Positions 28,201 to 54,515 of a stretch of DNA of 64,000 bases are shown here, in pieces. The stretch comes from Piscicola geometra. Lineage: Eukaryota > Annelida > Clitellata > Hirudinida > Piscicolidae. The notes under the pieces were generated by a model, which did no database searches, was not told the DNA's origin, and saw only the letters and a program-made list of their open reading frames with translations. Within the stretch, counting starts at the first letter, position 1. Every line of letters begins with the position of its first letter. The position numbers and the translations under genes are program-made. Location: assembly GCA_943735955.1 (NCBI GenBank), contig OX030966.1, forward strand, positions 3,119,011-3,183,010, given 5' to 3'.

Positions 28201-31200
28201 TCCTTCAACACTTTTCATCATTTTTTTATTCCGTATTCTTGCATCCACAGGGAGACAGAGGAGAGCCCGGAGACAAGGGAGAACCCGGTGGCCCAGGACC
28301 AGCAGGAGAAAAGGGACTACCTGGAGCTGATGGGCCTGTTGGACCCGCTGTAAGTAGTTTACCTTAACATAATGACCAAATACTTACCCTTGATATAACA
28401 ACCACATACATATATACAATTGTTCAGAACTTAATCTGTTTTAACGTAGATTTAAAAAAATAGATTTTGTTTTGTGTTGATCTGTAAAAGAGTTGAGATA
28501 GATTTATGTAAATGTATTTAATCTACTATATGTTGAAATAAAATAAAATAAAATAATTTACAATATATACATAATAAAATATATATTTTATCATTAAACT
28601 ATATACTGTAAAATAATTGAAAAATCATATATTTTTTGCACGATAAAGTTACGAAATTTTCATGTTGTTTGTGACAGGGACCCGCGGGAGACCCAGGTGC
28701 GACTGGACCTGACGGCCACGAAGGATTGATCGTGAGTGGACGCTGATCTAATCTTTAGAAAAACAATACTGCTGATAACTGTTAATAAAACAATCCAGAA
28801 CATAAAATGAGATTTATTCGTTGATTATTTAATAATCATTAATTAAGTATAATGTAATGAAATTTTTGTTATTATTTTATTTCACTGTTTTAGGGTAAAC
28901 CAGGAGACAGAGGAGATGTGGGAGTGTCTGGAGTACCTGGAGAACCGGTTTTGATGATTATACTGAAATAAAAATTAATTTACACAAAATTGAAATATGA
29001 AAAAAATAAATTAATTAAATTTTAATTGAATTATTATAAAGATAAAATTGAACATTTAAATATAAAAAAATTCAGGGAGATCTTGGAGCACCCGGCAGGA
29101 AGGGACCTTCTGGAAAGGCTGGAACTCCCGTAAGTCTTTTTCTATCAATTTATTATTATTATTTATATTTATTTTTTTCTAATTTCATATCAATATGTTA
29201 TATATTAGTTTAGAGTTAATTAATTGTAATACTAATTTTAAAAATTGATGATTTATCAATCAATCAATCTAATAAACTTCTATAGCGCTTTTTCATCAAA
29301 TTCAAGAGCGCTCAATATCTATCAATATAACTATATATTCATATATAAAAGCAGCTTTGAATAAAAATTTAAATTGTATAATTATTAATAATATTGTTTA
29401 TTGTTCTCAGGGTCACCAAGGACTGCCAGGAAACCCAGGACCACAGAACATGGCGGGAGCTGAGGGACCCAAAGGTTGCCATTTTGAACTTTATTACCGT
29501 CTTAACAGTTTCCAATATCTCTATCAGCATCACCAATAATGTCATTTGGCCTACTATTAAAAATCCCAAATTGTATAGTTAAAATGTTGCTATCTATTGC
29601 AAACTTACTACTTTAGAGCACCCCTTCAACACTCCATGCCATAACAAAGCATCACTGATGTACAATCGTATAGGTTATACGGAATAACTTCTAGACCCGT
29701 AACATTCATCAAACTTTACCTTTCCCAGGACCACAGGGTCTGCGTGGACCCACCGGAAGCCAGGGTCCATCTGGAGTAAGGGGCGAACCTGGAGAGTCTG
29801 GTGGTCATGGAGCTGAAGGACCTGCTGTGAGTTTGTTTGGAATATACTGAAAATAAGGGTATTAATAGTTATATTGATGTTATTGGTTTGGATGAATAAC
29901 ACGAAAAGTAATATTATTAATCAGTATAGTTATTCAATTAATAATGATTTATAGATTGGTTAGGCATGAACGGGTAGTGTAAAGTTAATTAATAATAAAA
30001 GAATTACTGAAACACATGCAATACATGAATTAATAGCTAAATGACTATCTACACTGACTCCAGGGTATGACCGGACCCCAAGGACTCAGAGGAGAGCCCG
30101 GAGAGAGAGGCGAAGAGGTGAGTGTTGTTACTACCACATGTCTCGAAGATGCATTGTATCATATAAATACTCTGTTGAATCATCTGAGCTAAACTAACAT
30201 TTAACGCCACTTGAAGCGGCAAAGCCTTTAAGTCCTTAAAAATGTATTTTTTCAAAACTGAACCCACAAATCAACAACGAAACACTCTCTCGAATAAAAC
30301 ACAGGGTGGTCCAGGAGCTCCAGGAACGCAAGGAGAAAAGGGACCACCAGGACCACAGGGAGCTGAGGGCCAACAGGGAGAACAGGGAGTCCAGGGCAAG
30401 AGTGGTTTGACGGGAGAGCCAGGAGCACAAGGTCCCCAGGGTCCTTCTGGTCTAGTTGGTGATGCTGGAGCTCCAGGCGGTCATGGTATCGTTGGACCCG
30501 CTGGAAAAGCTGGACCAAAGGTGCAAAAGAATGGGTTTTTTATTTTGTTTTTTATAAATTTTTTAGTTTAACAAATTCTCATTTTTTTCCTGTTATTAAA
30601 ATTGTCACATTGTTCTGCAGGGTTTCCCAGGAGACGCAGGAGCGCCAGGAATTGCTGGAGCACCTGGAGTGGCTGGACCTGATGGCAGAGATGGAGAGAA
30701 GGGAGAGAGGGGAGAGACTGGACTTCCAGTAAGTTGTTGTTGATATGTATATCTTTACGGTTTTATGATTTTTTTTATACTTAAAAAATTCTATTTCTGA
30801 CAAATATGTCAGCTAATAAATTGATATCCCACCTATTGACAATTTACTTCCCTTTGTTTTAATTTTCAAAATATTTCAAACCTATTTACAATTCACTCAC
30901 ACTTCCTTCTGCAGGGTCACCCAGGAGAGCGTGGAAAGCCAGGACAGGCTGGAGACAAAGGACTCACTGGTTACCCCGGTGCTGTGGGAGAAAGTGGAGC
31001 CACTGGAACCACTGGACCCAGGGTTTGAAACGTTGTTCATTTTTAAAGCTATTTTGTGTTTTCATAACGTATAATGTTTTTCTTCCTTGAATTAGGTAAA
31101 AAACTATAACTTTTTGTATTAATTTACACAATAAAAACAAAAGGGTCTGCCAGGAGTAGCGGGAGATGAGGGAGAGAAGGGAGACAAGGGTTACCAAGGA

Positions 31201-33986
31201 GACCAAGGACCTCAGGGCCAACCAGGATTCCCTGGAGAAAGAGGCATTGACGTAAGAATTATTTAAAATGAAAATTGATTAAATGAAATTAAATAACTAC
31301 CAAGTTAATGGTTCTATTTCGTTAAAGTTCTAAAAAGCAAAACTAAATAGAACACACGATATTTCCTAGATTTAAATATCTTACAACTTCTTTTAAATCC
31401 TTTTTTAGTCTTTTTCAATTCAACACCCTCTATTTTCCGAACAGGGAGTACCCGGAAAAGACGGAGCCCCTGGAGCTCCCGGTAGGTCGGGTGAGAGAGG
31501 ACCCGCTGGAGCCCGTGGTCAGGCCGGTCTGCCCGGAAGAGCCGGTATTGCAGGAGTTGTGGGTGCCCCTGGATCCCAGGGTGCCACAGGAGAGAGAGGA
31601 GAAAGGGTGAGTGAGAAAAGGATAAAAATGAGAGTTATAATTTTAAGGGAGTTTCAATAAGATTTTGCGTTTTTTTCGAGCTAGTGAGTTGTGGCATGAA
31701 TCATAGTAAAAAAACAAATAATTATTATTTTTATTATAAATAAACAAATACAAGAATATCATTATCAAAACCAGGGAGAACAAGGACCATCAGGACCCCA
31801 GGGACCAGTTGGACCCGACGGACCTCAGGTAAATAATAAAACTATATTTTATCAAATAATAATTAAATGCAATGCGAATGAATGAAATTTATATTTTAAA
31901 ATCACTTTTTATATATAGTATTTTTTCCTTTTTTTTTCTACGCTTTTAGGGTGCCATTGGAGACACTGGTGCCAAGGGAGACCATGGAGAGCAAGGAGAC
32001 AAGGTGCGACTAATAATTAAACATTTGAACAAGGAAGAATAACTATCAATTATAATTACAGAATTATGAAATATAAAAGTGAATAAATTTTATTATATTA
32101 TATATAGCATTAATAACAACAAAAACAAAATAGGGAGACCCAGGATGGCAGGGAGTTACTGGTCTCCCAGGACCTAAAGGACCCCATGTTAGTAATAATT
32201 ATGATTCTTGAACAAATTAAATTATACTTTTTTTATAGATTTGTCCTTTATTTCACTTCAATTACTAAAATTGATATTATTATTAATATTTTAAATAATT
32301 ATTTTTTATTACTGATAGGGTGACCCCGGTCAAGGTGGAGCTCCGGGACCCGCTGGAGCTGATGGACAAAGGGTTGGTTATGATTATGACTAATCTTTAA
32401 TAAATAATGTTTCAAGATATTTTAATCTAATTTCAATAAGTATTATTTTTAATGTAAGCATTACCTTTTTAAAACAATCAATTTATAAAGTTCAATAGTT
32501 AATACATATTGATTTAGTTATGGATGTTTTTTATTATTTTGGATTTATTCAATTATCATCATTAATATTATTCGGATAATTATCCATTAAATATCTATTA
32601 AAAACCCCGTTTGTCAACGCAGGGAGAGCCAGGATCGAGGGGAGTTCCAGGACCCAACGGTAAAGATGGAGCCCCTGGACCCGCTGGAGCTTCTGTGAGC
32701 ACATACTTCTATAATTAATGAATTGGTTTATTTATAATTTAATGGTTTTGTTAGTTGATTAATTTATTACTTATAATTGGTTAATCTTTTCTCTATTTTT
32801 TAAAAACTTTTGTTTGTTGTCTTTTGTGTATAAACCATCAATTTATACGTTAAATACAATAATCTTTTTTTAAAATAATACAAATAATTAAATATAAAAT
32901 AAATAACTTTCTAACTTTATCTTTATACTTTCCAGGGACCAAAGGGACCCGTGGGAACAGCCGGAAGACCTGGAGCACAGGGTCTGCCTGGCCCCGCTGG
33001 AGCCCCTGTGAGTCGAAAGACAATTACAATCGATTTATTCATCATATTAAAATTAATTAGTTAGGGGTGAAAATGATACTTATGTTTATATTATAGAAAA
33101 TTATTTTACAATTTATTCGATAGTCGTAGTAATTATATTTAAATTGATGGTAAGAGTTATGAGGATAATGATGACATTAAAAAAGAATAAATAATAAACA
33201 GTATTGTTATTTAATAAATGTATAATTTAAATAGAAGGATAATAAGATGATAAAGATGACAATGATAACGATGACAATGATAACGATGATAATGATGATA
33301 ATGATAACGATGATAATTATAAAGATGATAATGATAATGATGATAATGATAACGATGATAATGATAACGATGATAACAAACAGGGAGAGGACATAATCAT
33401 CGACCAGCCCAGCTACTTTACCGGACCCCAGTACAAGGGCCCAAGTGGCATGGTTGCTTTCTTATTATTTATATTATTGTAAATATTTCTTTTTTTGTTT
33501 ATTATATTCAATATTTTGTTTAATATCTTTTATTTTTAATATGATTATTTATTGATTTATTTTAACTATTCTTTCAGATTTAATTATATCTGTTGTTTTT
33601 ATTTGTAAAAAAATGTTTTACTAATACTTTATTTTCCCTTGCAGCAATACGACGATCCTTTAGTTGGCAGTCAAGCTAAGGAGGTTTGAAAAACATCCAT
33701 TTATTCATCCATCTATTCATTCATCCATCCATCCTTTTATCCATCAATAGTTTAACATTTCATGCATGCATTTATTCCATCATCAATATATTTATCCATT
33801 CAACCATCTATTAATTTATTGACTCTTCCATTCCTCCGTTAAACTATCCATTTATTGACTCATCAACTCATTCATCTATGTATCCATCCATGCATCTATG
33901 AATTCATGCATCCATCCTTTTCTCAGACGTTCACCATGATCACCAAGATTTCCAAACTAATGGACTCCCTCAAGGTTCTTATCATT

Positions 33987-34043
<57 letters not shown>

Positions 34044-35997
34044 GTCATCACCATCACAGATGCAAATGGGCACCAAAGACTCACCAGCGGTTTCCTGCAA
34101 AGATCTCTACATGCACCACCCACAATACGAAACCGGTTCGTGGTGGTGATTGTAGTTTCTTGATAGGATTCATGATTATAGTCTTGCATTTAAGTCTTTA
34201 TTAATTAAAATAAATATTTTATTTTCATTCTTTTCTTTCAATTTTTTTTAAACCTTTTCGCCTTTTTCAATCAAATACTCTTCCCTCTATGGAACTTTGG
34301 AAAATTATTTATTTTTACCCACCATCTTTCTTATTTTCATTTTAATCCACTTTCCACTTTCAGCGAATCCACCATTCCATTCTACCTGTTTTCCATTCCA
34401 ACATTAAATTTCCAACTTAACTCCATACGACTCCACCCATCCCACCCCACTCCATCCCACCACTCCATCCCACTATCCACTCCAACCATTCAATTCACTC
34501 CATTCCACTTTCCATCCCACTCCAACCCCTCCAACCATCCCATCCCATCTCACTCCAACCACTCCAACCATCCCATCAGCTCCCACTCCAACTACTCCAA
34601 CCATCCCATCCCATCCTACTCCAACCATCCCACTCCAACCATCCCATCTCATCCCACTCCAACCACTCCAACCATCCCATCCCATCCTACTCCAACCCTT
34701 CCAACCATCCCATCCCATCCCACTCTAACCACTCCAACCTTCCCATCCCATCCTACTCCAACCCTTCCAACCATCCCATCCCATCTCACTCCAACCCTTC
34801 CAACCATCCCATCCCATCCCACTCTAACCACTCCAACCATCCCATCCCATCTCACTCCAGCCATTTCAACCATCCCATCCCATCCTACTCCAACCCTTCC
34901 AACCATCCCATCCCATCCCCCTCCAACCATCCCATCTATTTCTCCAGGCACCTACTGGATCGACCCCAACCAGGGTTCCATCGAAGATGCTTTTGAGGCT
35001 CAATGCAGCAGGGACGATTCTTCCACATGCATCCAGCCCACCAAGACCAGCATATCCAAGGGTGAGTGAGGGGGGTTGGAGGAGGGAGGTTGAGAAGGTT
35101 GAAGGAGAGTGGGTAAGCTAAGAGGATGATGAGGGTGGGTGGAAGAGGATGGAGATAAAAAGAGAGGGTTGAAGGTGGTAGATGGAGTTTTAGAAAAAGC
35201 TAACTTTGTAATTTATGAGTTTACACACTATTCCACGCTGCAGGGTCATGGTTCAGTGGAGAAGAGAAGACTTGGTTCTCCACCTTGGAAGATGGACACC
35301 AGGTTTGTTTCAGTTTTTTGTCACCGCTTAAAAGTTTTAATGTGTATCCATTACTTTTCATGTTGTCATTACCCCCCTTTCTCCGTGTAGATATTTTCAT
35401 CTTTGATAATTTTTCAGTATTTCACGATTTTTTCATCATCCCACTCTCCGAAACCCACCACCATTCAACTCACAGCCATCCACAATCGCAACAACAACCA
35501 ACCCACCATCAGCTCACCTACGACATCAGCGTGCCACAGCTGCAGTTCCTTCAAATCTTGAGCAGCCATGCCAAGCAGAGCATCACTTACCTTTGCAAGA
35601 CTTCAGTCGCCTTCGAAGACGAAACCGGTTCTAAAACCAGGGCTCTTACCTTCGCCACCTCCGATGACCAAGAAATTGGAGCGACATCCAGAGGCACTTA
35701 CACCGTCACGCTCGATGAGTGCAAGGTGAGCGAACGGGACTAGGGGGTGATTCAGCGGTTGGGATAAATAGTCTTAAAGTGTGATAAGGTATCTTTGAAA
35801 TAACTTAGTCAAATCACCACCACAACCACCAACGACAACCACCGACACAGAGCCGCTCAAGCACATGGGGCAAGACCGTTTTTGAGTTCTCAACGCCCAG
35901 GACCACTCGCCTCCCGGTGGAAGACTTCGCACCATCAGACGTAGGAGCAGATGGCCAAGCGTTTGGTCTGGAAGTCGGTCCAGTGTGTTTCTACTAA
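20779..35997 (+). CDS. Fibrillar procollagen alpha chain, complete, 52 coding exons
   Basis: Secreted fibril-forming extracellular-matrix collagen, about 1335 aa. N-terminal exons: 20779-20845, 21145-21152, 21698-21727, 21897-21929, 22210-22290. Helix exons run 22666-33007 (39 exons, listed in that entry). C-terminal exons: 33384-33452, 33645-33683, 33927-33974, 34060-34135, 34948-35061, 35245-35303, 35513-35725, 35851-35997. Order: signal peptide, very short N-propeptide, about 1008-residue Gly-X-Y helix, C-telopeptide, COLFI C-propeptide ending GPVCFY. Helix exons are 45, 54, 99 or 108 bp and multiples, the fibrillar-collagen signature. All junctions keep frame. There is no VWC or TSPN domain and no minor helix at the N-terminus. 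A polyadenylation signal lies 118 bp after the stop. Confidence 0.95.
22666..33007 (+). other. Collagen triple-helix exons (39 exons, about 1008 residues)
   Basis: Exons: 22666-22710, 22887-22940, 23079-23132, 23308-23361, 23573-23626, 23841-23894, 24006-24050, 24154-24207, 24407-24505, 24672-24770, 25035-25079, 25321-25419, 25688-25795, 26123-26176, 26352-26459, 26632-26676, 26807-26860, 27151-27249, 27453-27560, 27729-27782, 27955-28053, 28251-28349, 28678-28731, 28894-28947, 29076-29129, 29411-29474, 29729-29826, 30064-30117, 30305-30520, 30621-30728, 30915-31022, 31144-31251, 31445-31606, 31775-31828, 31950-32003, 32134-32187, 32319-32372, 32623-32694, 32936-33007. All start with an intact Gly codon except 29729, where Gly is split. 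The 216-bp exon equals 4x54 and the 162-bp exon 3x54. The helix is unbroken except for one N-M-A triplet in 29411-29474. Exon 23573-23626 ends GAKGHR, matching the lysine cross-link motif of other fibrillar chains (about helix residue 84). Confidence 0.93.
25858..26115. repeat. CATC-type array filling a collagen intron
   Basis: Unit attcatgcactcatcc (16 bp), decaying to attcatttattc and actcatctatt. It occupies most of the intron between exons 25688-25795 and 26123-26176 and runs almost to the splice acceptor. Confidence 0.95.
33236..33380. repeat. (GATAAT/GATAAC)n array
   Basis: Purine-rich GATRAY units lie directly upstream of acceptor aaacag at 33378-33383, so the next exon lacks a normal pyrimidine tract. 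Confidence 0.9.
33684..33926. repeat. Degenerate CATC/CATT DNA in a collagen intron
   Basis: Short tetranucleotide runs (ttcatccatccatcc and variants) across the intron between exons 33645-33683 and 33927-33974. Confidence 0.8.
33976..34050. repeat. (ATC)n triplet array in a collagen intron
   Basis: About 60-70 bp of nearly pure ATC make up most of the 85-bp intron between exons 33927-33974 and 34060-34135. Confidence 0.95.
34060..35997 (+). other. Fibrillar collagen C-propeptide (COLFI) exons
   Basis: The trimerisation domain, normally removed after secretion. Recognisable landmarks: [114 protein letters not shown] and GPVCFY-stop. Six cysteines remain, matching the intrachain set of vertebrate chains. 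The two cysteines at the usual interchain positions are His (YMHH) and Ser (NQGS). The usual Asn-Ile-Thr glycosylation site reads Ser-Ile-Thr. The acceptor at 35511-35512 was chosen over an earlier one because only it keeps phase. Confidence 0.93.
34440..34942. repeat. C-rich minisatellite in a collagen intron
   Basis: Repeated catcccatcctactccaac and ccttccaaccatcccatccc modules, units near 22 and 43 bp. The array is C/T-rich on the sense strand and leads straight into the acceptor at 34946-34947. Confidence 0.9.
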
Positions 35998-36114
35998 ATG
36001 GTGGTGGTGGAGAAGAGTTTGGAGAGATTTTAAAAGGGCGGATTAATTATTGCGATGAATTTATGTAATTATTGAATGGCGAATCACTTTAATTAAAATA
36101 AGTTTTTAAACATG

Positions 36115-36120
36115 AATAAA
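36115..36120 (+). terminator. Collagen polyadenylation signal AATAAA
   Basis: First AATAAA after the collagen stop codon (118 bp downstream). A second copy lies at 36257-36262 and could be an alternative. Confidence 0.6.
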
Positions 36121-36262
36121 CGGTTGTCAAGTGGTAGTACTAGTAGTAGTAGTGGTGATGGTGGTGTTTGGTGTGTTAATCCAGATAGACCGTTGTTTAA
36201 GGGTCTAGGCTGGCGTATGCAGTGATGATGGAAAAGGCTCTATGCGTTTTCGAAGAAATAAA

Positions 36263-36778
36263 TCGAAATGAAATGTTGACAAAGCTCCAAGCTTTCTTTC
36301 TTTAAAAGCCACCTCATCAAAATCAATTTAAGAGTTTTACTTCCTTAAATAGTTCCACGATAAGAGGTGATTACAAGAATTCCATAAGCAAAACCTCGTG
36401 AGTGAATAATTTTCAAGCAATTGAATGTAAAAGATGAATAACATCTACGTAATGTTTCAACATTTACACAGCTCCCCGTTAATTTATTATTCCAATTTGA
36501 GCAGCAAACCATGCAGTTTCTCAACGAGGTAGCATCTTTTCAAAGAGAGTAACCCATAATTTTTGTAACACATCAAATGTGTTATGAATCTTTTAAAAGA
36601 TATAAATATATATTATAATAACTAAACTATAAATAAAAGTTATTATTTGAAAATAAATAAAATAAATTAAATTCATCAAATAGAATAAAGTGTGTAAAGA
36701 AGAGACAAGACAGCCGTCCATATATATGATGAGAATATTATATGAAATTAGAAGGAAAATAATTAGAATATTAAAAAG
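36263..36778. other. Convergent intergenic region, no gene seen
   Basis: AT-rich DNA between the 3' ends of the collagen (+) and Rab33 (-) genes. Frames such as 36593-36808 are Ile/Phe/Tyr-rich AT artefacts. Confidence 0.5.
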
Positions 36779-36784
36779 TTTATT
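36779..36784 (-). terminator. Candidate Rab33 polyadenylation signal
   Basis: AATAAA on the minus strand, about 300 bp after the Rab33 stop codon. Confidence 0.4.
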
Positions 36785-37079
36785 ATCATAAAAATTAAAA
36801 AATTTCAATTAAAATAAAAATTAAATATTGTAAAAAAAATCAAATATAACTGGATGAAAGAATATTGGTGCCATTGAAAAAATATGGACAAACAAACCTC
36901 CAACCTGTTTCATTATTAACGAGAAATTGTGAAATCATGACATAGTAATAATAAATTGAATATATGTTGAAATAGCGCAAATTAAAAATAAATTATTAAA
37001 AGCAATTTAAATGTGTGCAGTTTTTGAATGAAAAATAGGAAAAAGTGGACCATTTCAGACATAAATAAACTAAATCAAA

Positions 37080-38774
<1,695 letters not shown>

Positions 38775-38931
38775 TTTATTTTAGACGTTTGAAGAGGTAA
38801 AATAATTACGTATTACTTCCAATCGAATCTTTACATGTTCCACTTTTCGATCTAATAGTTTTTGTAGCGTATCACTTTTTTAGTTTGAAAAGAAAATCTT
38901 TTTACAATTTTTCATTTTTAAACAATTCACT

Positions 38932-38937
38932 TTTATT
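38932..38937 (-). terminator. Candidate CAP-gene polyadenylation signal
   Basis: AATAAA on the minus strand about 250 bp after the CAP stop, in the 408-bp gap before the Rab33 start. No other element was seen in 38775-39182. Confidence 0.4.
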
Positions 38938-39182
38938 TGAATGATGTAATTAAAATGTTATAGAAAAATATAGTTTTTTGAAATGCACATTCCTCAATAT
39001 GTCATTCAGTAAGTCTCATTCAATTAAATATCGGACACAGGACAAAACCCCCAAACAAGCATTTTAAGTGCAAAAAAACATAAGCGATTTGTAAAATATT
39101 TTGAAAATTAACTTTTAATCACTCAAATAAACTGATTTAAATTATAAAGACTTGGTGGAACTTGAATACATTTCTAAAAAGT

Positions 39183-41918
<2,736 letters not shown>

Positions 41919-42121
41919 TTTGATGTTTTCGTTTGACGCAATTGAATGATCTTACGTTAAAAAAACTAACTTTAAGAAAAGTAAAAACATCTTTGAAAAT
42001 AAATAAAAATATATTAATTACTTCGAATTTTAGGATGAAAGTTAAAATGATGAAGTTTTAGAATTTGAATTTTGCATTTAGGAATAATTTTACTTTGAGT
42101 AGAAAAAATATTTCAAACCAA

Positions 42122-42127
42122 TTTATT
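42122..42127 (-). terminator. Candidate paramyosin polyadenylation signal
   Basis: AATAAA on the minus strand about 310 bp after the paramyosin stop and only about 200 bp upstream of the CAP start codon. Confidence 0.35.
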
Positions 42128-42434
42128 TATCTGAAAAGCATCTCAAACCACAAAATCCGAGTGACTATAAAAATATATATTTTAATAAAATGTAAGTTTA
42201 ATTCGTCGAAATATAGCTAGTCAACTCGCATACCAAGTTTTATCTGAAAAGACATAAAAGAAATTTTTATCAAATGTACTAAAAAATCATAAAAAGTATG
42301 AAATAATTTAAAAATAAATGTAAAATTTATAATTATAAAATTAAAATCCTTAATCCAAAAAAACAACTTCACTACAAAAAACAAATCCCACACCAAAACC
42401 CGCACCCGCACTCCATCGCACCTTTTCATCTCTT

Positions 42435-51784
<9,350 letters not shown>

Positions 51785-51914
51785 TTTTGCAGATTATATC
51801 CAAAAAGATGAATATTAATTATTCAAAATGGATTGAAAAAACCAAAATGGCAATCAGAATTAGACGATTCTGAGCTGTATCGAAAGATGAGTTCATATGT
51901 AGGAGGGGTGCCTG

Positions 51915-51922
51915 TACTTATA
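51915..51922 (-). promoter_or_regulatory. Candidate TATA box of paramyosin
   Basis: TATAAGTA on the minus strand in a GC-richer context (aggaggTATAAGTAcaggc), 131 bp upstream of the ATG at 51784. It would place the transcription start near 51885-51890 with a 5' UTR of about 100 nt. It fits a highly expressed muscle gene. Confidence 0.45.
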
Positions 51923-52512
51923 CCTCCTCTCCCTTTCACCAATTCTCTATTTTTGTTTTTCTGTTTTTTCTTGTTTTTTTCCCGTTATTTAAGGGATTTT
52001 ATTGAATTATTATTTTTTAGTCTTCAACTCTGTTGAGTTATTTAGCAATTTTTGTAGAAATGCCTTGTTGCTTGTCTTTATGATGCATTTATTAAGTATT
52101 ATTTTACAAATAATTTACTTTTTTGCAGTATTATTGATACTTTAAAATATTGATTCTAAGATATTATTACTTTAAAACCTTAATTGAATATTCATATTTA
52201 TTTGAAAAAGTATAAATTATACTTTGGGGATACTTACGATAAAAAAATAACATACCATCATAACTAAATAACAGATAATTAAGTTTTAACCACAAAAGTA
52301 ATTGATATTTCTTCAAATAATAGAAATGAAGATGCTGCAAAATTTATTTTTCATTTTCAATTATTTATTTTTATATGAGTTTCTTTAATTTTTAATTCAA
52401 CACTTTTTCATTCTTTCTATTTTTCTGTGTTTTCTTGAGAATAAATCTTACTTTTACACCGCTTTTGTTCTTAAAAAAGTGTAATGTGTTTTAACATACT
52501 TTTATTCTTTTA

Positions 52513-52637
52513 TCCATCCATCCATCCATCCATCCCTCCTTCCATCCATCCATCCATTCATCCATCCATCCATCCATCCATCCATCCATCCATCCATCCA
52601 TCCATCCATCCATCCATCCATCCATCCATCCATCCAT
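52513..52637. repeat. (ATCC)n array
   Basis: About 125 bp of nearly pure CATC in intergenic DNA between paramyosin and SMIM15. Confidence 0.95.
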
Positions 52638-52639
52638 TC

Positions 52640-54515
52640 CACCATAACTCATGGCACATTAGGACCTACTATACAACTTGTAATAGGTAAATTTGTTCGT
52701 AAGAGCTTCAAACGTAGTGTAATGTTGCATATGTTTATGGTCTTTGTTTTTAAATGGTAATTTTTATGTTTTCAAGTACAACTAGTTTTTTCATGCTTTG
52801 TATACAGGGCTTTTTGAAGGTATACATCTATTTGGTATGTTTACATTTTGAAGATACAAATGTTTTAAATGCTTACGATTTTTCGCTATAGTTTTTTATA
52901 TATACAAAAGATATAAAATGGTATGAAAGATTTTCTATTCTTGAAAATATAACTAATTGTATCTTGTTCAGAAAAATAATCTTATATTCAATTTTATAAC
53001 GCGACAATTACAATTCTCTTCGTGGAAAGATTAAGGAAATCTGAAAGCTTTTACTAATAACTTCCGTTTATTAAATATTTACAAAATTTGACAACTATTT
53101 AAAAAATGAAGAATTAAGTTTTAAGGAATTTACAATCGATTAAGAATTCTGTATCTAGTTCTTGTAATTGTAAGAGAAATTCAAGGAGAAGAGACGTGAA
53201 ATAGAATACAATTACGCTAACGTGATCTAAGAGGCGTTAAGGCGAAAATGTTTAAGATCTTTCTCGATATGCATATATGATTTAATTATCCGTTTAGAAG
53301 TTGAGGTGGGAATAAACAGAAAAATAATTTGTTAAAAAACTTAGATACAGCTAATAAAAAAGAAAAAGAGAAGTGAGGCTGGGCTGTTGTTTTGCAGTTA
53401 AGTCTATTTTGAGACGAGCAGAAAGTCAGCAAGCGAATCATTTCTTCCGCTCTCTCCCTCTTCCTCTTCTCTTCTTTTTTAACTATTTAGTTTTTATTTA
53501 TTTTTCGTTTTTTTTGTTTTGGTGCAGTATTTTGGTTTTTAAGTTAAAACTTGGTTGACTATCGACTGACTTTGATCTTTTATATTTTTCCTAATCGAAT
53601 CGAGCAATCAATTGCTAAGTACAAAGTGTTCATTTTCTCACACTTTTTCCAAGAATTTTTTTGAATCCGTAATTGTGGAACAACCCATCAACATTCACAA
53701 ACCTTTCGAGTGCAACATTTAAAAGAAATTAGTGTTTGATAATTATATTTATTTATTATATACATTCAAGTCGGCCATTCCACATAAATTAGAAGACACA
53801 ACTAACGAAAAATGTAGAGCCTATTCGAGGCTATGATTTTTTCCATTAACAAAGAAGATTGAAAGATTTAAAAAATTGATTTTTCGATGAGTTTTTTTCT
53901 TTTCTTTCCAATCAACTAAAGCTTTCTTTTGGTTGGTCTGCTGCAACTACACTACAAAAACATTATTTTCTTTTTTTCAACAAGCTTACCATTATTGGTT
54001 TAAATATCATTAACTTTTTTTAATGAAATTTTCTTTTTTATCAAGAAGCATTGATTTAATTTGTCCAAAGTAATAAAAGGTTGAAGCAATAAGAAGTTAG
54101 AAGTTGATGTTGGAAATCAGTGAGAAGGAATTGATGCTTGCAATAGTGAAAATATAAAAAGTAGTTAATGAACTATTCAATGTGATTCAAGCATTTATAA
54201 ATTATTGCAAGCTTTGAAGATAGCACAATTAAGTGTAGTTTAATAGGTTATATTATATCTTGTGAGTTGTAAATGTATTTAATGTGCAGCCAAGTTATGT
54301 GATCCCAGTTATTTAAAAAGTAAAAAAAAGCATCGTTCAATGTTCAAATATCGACAGTGAGATGATTCAAAAGTGTCCCATTAAAAGTTCTAAAAGCATT
54401 TACTATTCATGTCATAGTTTCGAAAACAAAGTGATCATGATGTCCCCATAAGATGTATATTATCACATAAAATATTGGCTTTACTTATTTGTGAAAATAA
54501 AAATGATAAAAATCA
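52640..54515. other. Intergenic AT-rich DNA, no gene seen
   Basis: No splice-consistent or conserved frame found. The region downstream of SMIM15 probably includes its 3' UTR. Confidence 0.5.

Noticed and set aside
52484..52690. Pro/Ser/Ile/His frame
   Set aside because: ATCC array translation.
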